Position numbers and translations under genes: made by a program. DNA of 8,411 nucleotides, taken from contig JARKQG010000066.1 in NCBI GenBank assembly GCA_029974035.1, positions 1 through 8,411 on the forward strand, written 5' to 3'. The notes beneath the pieces were generated by a model. That model saw only the letters and a program-made list of their open reading frames with translations. It was not told the DNA's origin and did not search any database. Below are positions 1 through 8,411 of this stretch, in pieces (position 1 is the first letter of the stretch; each line of letters starts with the position of its first letter). This DNA is from Eubacteriales bacterium (GTDB taxonomy: Bacteria; Bacillota_A; Clostridia; Christensenellales; Aristaeellaceae).

Positions 1-120
1 ATCGGCCTTCCCGTCCCGGCATTTGGCGCTGCCGAAAAGCCCGACCCATCCACACGCTGCCCAAAAGATCCGCGTTCCTCAGACCCTTAGGGTGTAGTGC
101 GAATGAGGCGGCGAAGGCGA
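1..120. other. Non-coding region downstream of rpsL
   Basis: No coding sequence is recognisable in this stretch after the rpsL stop codon. In the str operon of most bacteria the next gene on the minus strand is rpsG, so its start probably lies left of position 1. Read on the minus strand, there is a small inverted repeat ACCC-TAA-GGGT (83-93). It is enclosed by a possible 5-bp outer pairing, 77-81 with 104-108. A second repeat pairs 17-21 with 30-34 across an 8-nt loop. Neither is followed by a run of T, so neither looks like an intrinsic terminator. An untranslated leader for rpsG is possible, but that is inference. Confidence 0.6.
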
Positions 121-495
121 TTACTTCTTGGGTCTCTTCGCTCCGTAGAGGGAACGGCTCTGCATGCGCTTGGCAACGCCCGCCGCATCCAGCGCGCCGC
201 GGATGATGTGGTAGCGCACGCCCGGCAGGTCGCGCACCTTGCCGCCGCGGATCAGCACAACCGAGTGCTCCTGCAGGTTGTGGCCGATGCCGGGGATGTA
301 GCACGTGCCTTCGATCTGGTTGGTCAGGCGCACGCGCGCAATTTTGCGCAGCGCCGAATTGGGCTTCTTGGGCGTGAGCGTCTTGACCGACAGGCAGACG
401 CCGCGCTTCTGCGGGCATTTCTCCAGAATCGGAGAACCAGACTTGACAATAACCTTTTCCCTGCCTTTACGGATCAACTGGTTGATCGTGGGCAT
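121..495 (-). CDS. rpsL: 30S ribosomal protein S12
   Basis: S12 belongs to the small ribosomal subunit and lines the decoding centre, where it contacts 16S rRNA helices 18, 27 and 44 and influences tRNA selection and streptomycin response. The 124-residue product has the usual family length. It shows the start [11 protein letters not shown], the loop [11 protein letters not shown] (residues 41-51, with Lys43 at the streptomycin-related position), [15 protein letters not shown] (71-85) and DLPGVRYH (89-96). The ATG at 493-495 is chosen because AAGGAGG lies 7 nt upstream. A longer in-frame TTG start at 514-516 would lie upstream of that ribosome-binding site. The gene follows the L7Ae-like gene by 54 nt and is probably co-transcribed with it. 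Unusually, residue 88 is Arg where E. coli, B. subtilis and M. tuberculosis have Lys, and residue 86 is Lys where they have Arg. Residues 60-65 also differ from the common GIEVTA pattern. Identification is secure. Confidence 0.98.
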   Translation of the reverse strand: MPTINQLIRKGREKVIVKSGSPILEKCPQKRGVCLSVKTLTPKKPNSALRKIARVRLTNQIEGTCYIPGIGHNLQEHSVVLIRGGKVRDLPGVRYHIIRGALDAAGVAKRMQSRSLYGAKRPKK

Positions 496-502
496 GGAAG
501 CA

Positions 503-509
503 CCTCCTT
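503..509 (-). promoter_or_regulatory. Ribosome-binding site of rpsL
   Basis: On the minus strand AAGGAGG lies 7 nt before the ATG at 493-495. The match and spacing fix that ATG as the start and exclude the in-frame TTG at 514-516, which lies upstream of this site. Confidence 0.9.
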
Positions 510-549
510 GATTCAATGGGTGGTTCTATTCAATGCGACGCAACCCTCG

Positions 550-801
550 TCACACGATAGCCTTTTTGATTCCGGCGGCCGCGGTGGGCACCTCGACGCC
601 GGCAGCCTCGCCCAACGCCTTCATCGAGTCGATTTCGACGACGGGCAGACCCTTCTGTCTTGCGAGTTCGACAACCTTCTTGGTGACCAGGATGTCCGCG
701 TCCAGCGCCACAAACGCCATCGAGATCTCGTCGGCCTCGATGGCCTTGACCAGCCTTTTCGAGCCGACCACCCTGTCGCCGCGGCGAAGCTTCTCCAGCA
801 T
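550..801 (-). CDS. rplGB: L7Ae/YbxF-family K-turn RNA-binding protein
   Basis: The 83-residue protein matches the short bacterial L7Ae/L30e family typified by B. subtilis YbxF (RplGB, 82 residues), which binds kink-turn RNA and associates with ribosomes. Visible family features are VVGSKRLVKAIE (residues 11-22), the central strand and loop AFVALDAD (29-36), and the C-terminal SMKALGEAAGVEV segment followed by an alanine-rich stretch. It has no signal peptide or membrane segment and should be cytoplasmic. The ATG start has GGGGGAGG at 811-818, with a 9-nt spacer, and a promoter further upstream. It lies between rpoC and rpsL, as in B. subtilis, which supports the call and suggests it is the first gene of the str unit here. 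Its exact cellular role is not settled even in model species. The family assignment is strong; the symbol is by homology and gene position. Confidence 0.92.
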   Translation of the reverse strand: MLEKLRRGDRVVGSKRLVKAIEADEISMAFVALDADILVTKKVVELARQKGLPVVEIDSMKALGEAAGVEVPTAAAGIKKAIV

Positions 802-834
802 ATGCGCATACCTCCCCCGGTCCCGAACCCAATT

Positions 835-863
835 AGGATAGCATTATGTCCCTTGTTTGTCAA
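835..863 (-). promoter_or_regulatory. Predicted sigma-A promoter for L7Ae-like gene and rpsL
   Basis: On the minus strand a consensus -35 box TTGACA (858-863) is followed after exactly 17 nt by TATCCT (835-840) as the -10 box. TGC precedes the -10 box directly, giving an extended -10 (TGnTAT). Transcription would start near position 828, leaving a leader of about 27 nt before the L7Ae-like ATG. It lies downstream of the rpoC stop codon, so it would drive the str genes separately from rpoBC. This is seen by pattern only; no start site has been measured. Confidence 0.75.
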
Positions 864-915
864 ATGAAATCTTGTAAACGCTGGGTTATGACATGTTTCG
901 CGGCTTCGCCTTCCA

Positions 916-953
916 CTTTGGGCGCGGGCCCGAAACCGGGCCCGCGCCCAAAG
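916..953 (-). terminator. Perfect 17-bp hairpin after rpoC, terminator-like without U-tract
   Basis: The arms 916-932 and 937-953 are perfect reverse complements, separated by a 4-nt loop (GTTT in the minus-strand RNA). Thirteen of the 17 pairs are G-C, so the RNA hairpin would be very stable. It begins 21 nt after the rpoC stop codon. The minus-strand sequence after it is TGGAAGGCGAAG, with no run of T, and the plus strand has none either. It therefore does not fit the classic intrinsic terminator. It could be a U-less terminator, a partial attenuator or an mRNA-stabilising 3' structure. The inverted repeat is certain; the function is inference. Confidence 0.55.
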
Positions 954-974
954 CTCAGGAGCGCTGTCGGGAAC

Positions 975-4520
<3,546 letters not shown>

Positions 4521-4528
4521 GGAATTTT

Positions 4529-4538
4529 ACCTCCTTTT
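4529..4538 (-). promoter_or_regulatory. Ribosome-binding site fixing the TTG start of rpoC
   Basis: On the minus strand AAAAGGAGGT lies upstream of TTG at 4518-4520, with 9 nt between GGAGG and the start codon. No other start codon is better placed, and the encoded N-terminus aligns with Clostridia RpoC, so the TTG start is well supported. Confidence 0.88.
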
Positions 4539-4563
4539 TCCTCGAAGCACGGTCGGGCCGGGT

Positions 4564-8367
<3,804 letters not shown>

Positions 8368-8379
8368 GTGAGGTCACCA

Positions 8380-8387
8380 CTCCTTTT
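8380..8387 (-). promoter_or_regulatory. Ribosome-binding site of rpoB
   Basis: On the minus strand AAAAGGAG lies 12 nt before the ATG at 8365-8367, slightly farther than ideal. The next in-frame ATG (8356-8358) would be 21 nt away, and an in-frame TGA blocks any longer start, so 8367 is the best choice. Confidence 0.7.
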
Positions 8388-8411
8388 CTACGGTCGAACA
8401 GGTTCGCGGCC

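Noticed and set aside
1..22. Possible rpsG start at minus-strand ATG 20-22
   Set aside because: The encoded MPGREGR does not match the S7 start (MPRRG or MPRKG...PKR), and no Shine-Dalgarno sequence precedes it.
496..516. Longer rpsL start at TTG 514-516, adding MNQGGAS
   Set aside because: It would lie upstream of the AAGGAGG site that is ideally spaced for the ATG at 495, and S12 proteins begin with MPTINQL.
511..535. Direct repeat ATTCAATG at 511-518 and 528-535
   Set aside because: Two 8-bp copies in a short spacer are likely chance; no regulator or mobile-element signature is attached.
97..867. 256-codon plus-strand open frame across rpsL and the L7Ae-like gene
   Set aside because: It is codon-aligned with both real genes on the other strand and spans their intergenic gap and promoter; it has no recognisable protein features.
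8395..8406. Inverted repeat CGAAC-AG-GTTCG resembling a Gram-positive LexA box
   Set aside because: The half-sites are separated by 2 nt, not the 4 nt of the GAAC-N4-GTTC SOS box, and rpoB is not an expected SOS target.

Overview
The window is a high-G+C (above about 60% by eye) piece of chromosome from a Bacillota bacterium, most likely class Clostridia. The RpoB and RpoC sequences are of the Gram-positive type: RpoC has no insertion in its trigger loop, and RpoB carries a Clostridia-like lobe and an acidic C-terminal tail. A small L7Ae-family protein sits between rpoC and rpsL, the arrangement seen in Bacillus subtilis. All four genes lie on the minus strand, and transcription runs from high to low coordinates.

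Reading in transcription order: rpoB (8367 to 4564) encodes the RNA polymerase beta subunit. After a 43-nt gap comes rpoC (4520 to 975), encoding beta', which starts at a TTG behind a strong Shine-Dalgarno sequence. A 173-nt intergenic region follows. It holds a perfect 17-bp G+C-rich inverted repeat (916-953) and then a near-consensus sigma-A promoter on the same strand (835-863). That promoter would start a second unit: the L7Ae/YbxF-like gene (801 to 550) and rpsL for ribosomal protein S12 (495 to 121). The last 120 nt (120 to 1) hold no recognisable gene; rpsG would be expected just beyond the left edge.

Together the genes supply the catalytic core of RNA polymerase and part of the ribosomal decoding centre, joined as the rpoBC-str cluster. 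The hairpin and promoter suggest that the rpoBC and str units can be expressed partly independently.

This is an ordinary housekeeping region, and I found no undescribed system. The observation most worth checking is in S12. It has Arg at position 88, where almost all bacteria I can recall have Lys. K88R is a classic streptomycin-resistance change in Mycobacterium tuberculosis. Other points are the rpoC-downstream hairpin without a U-tract, the extended -10 promoter, and a basic residue at the RpoC position linked to fidaxomicin sensitivity.
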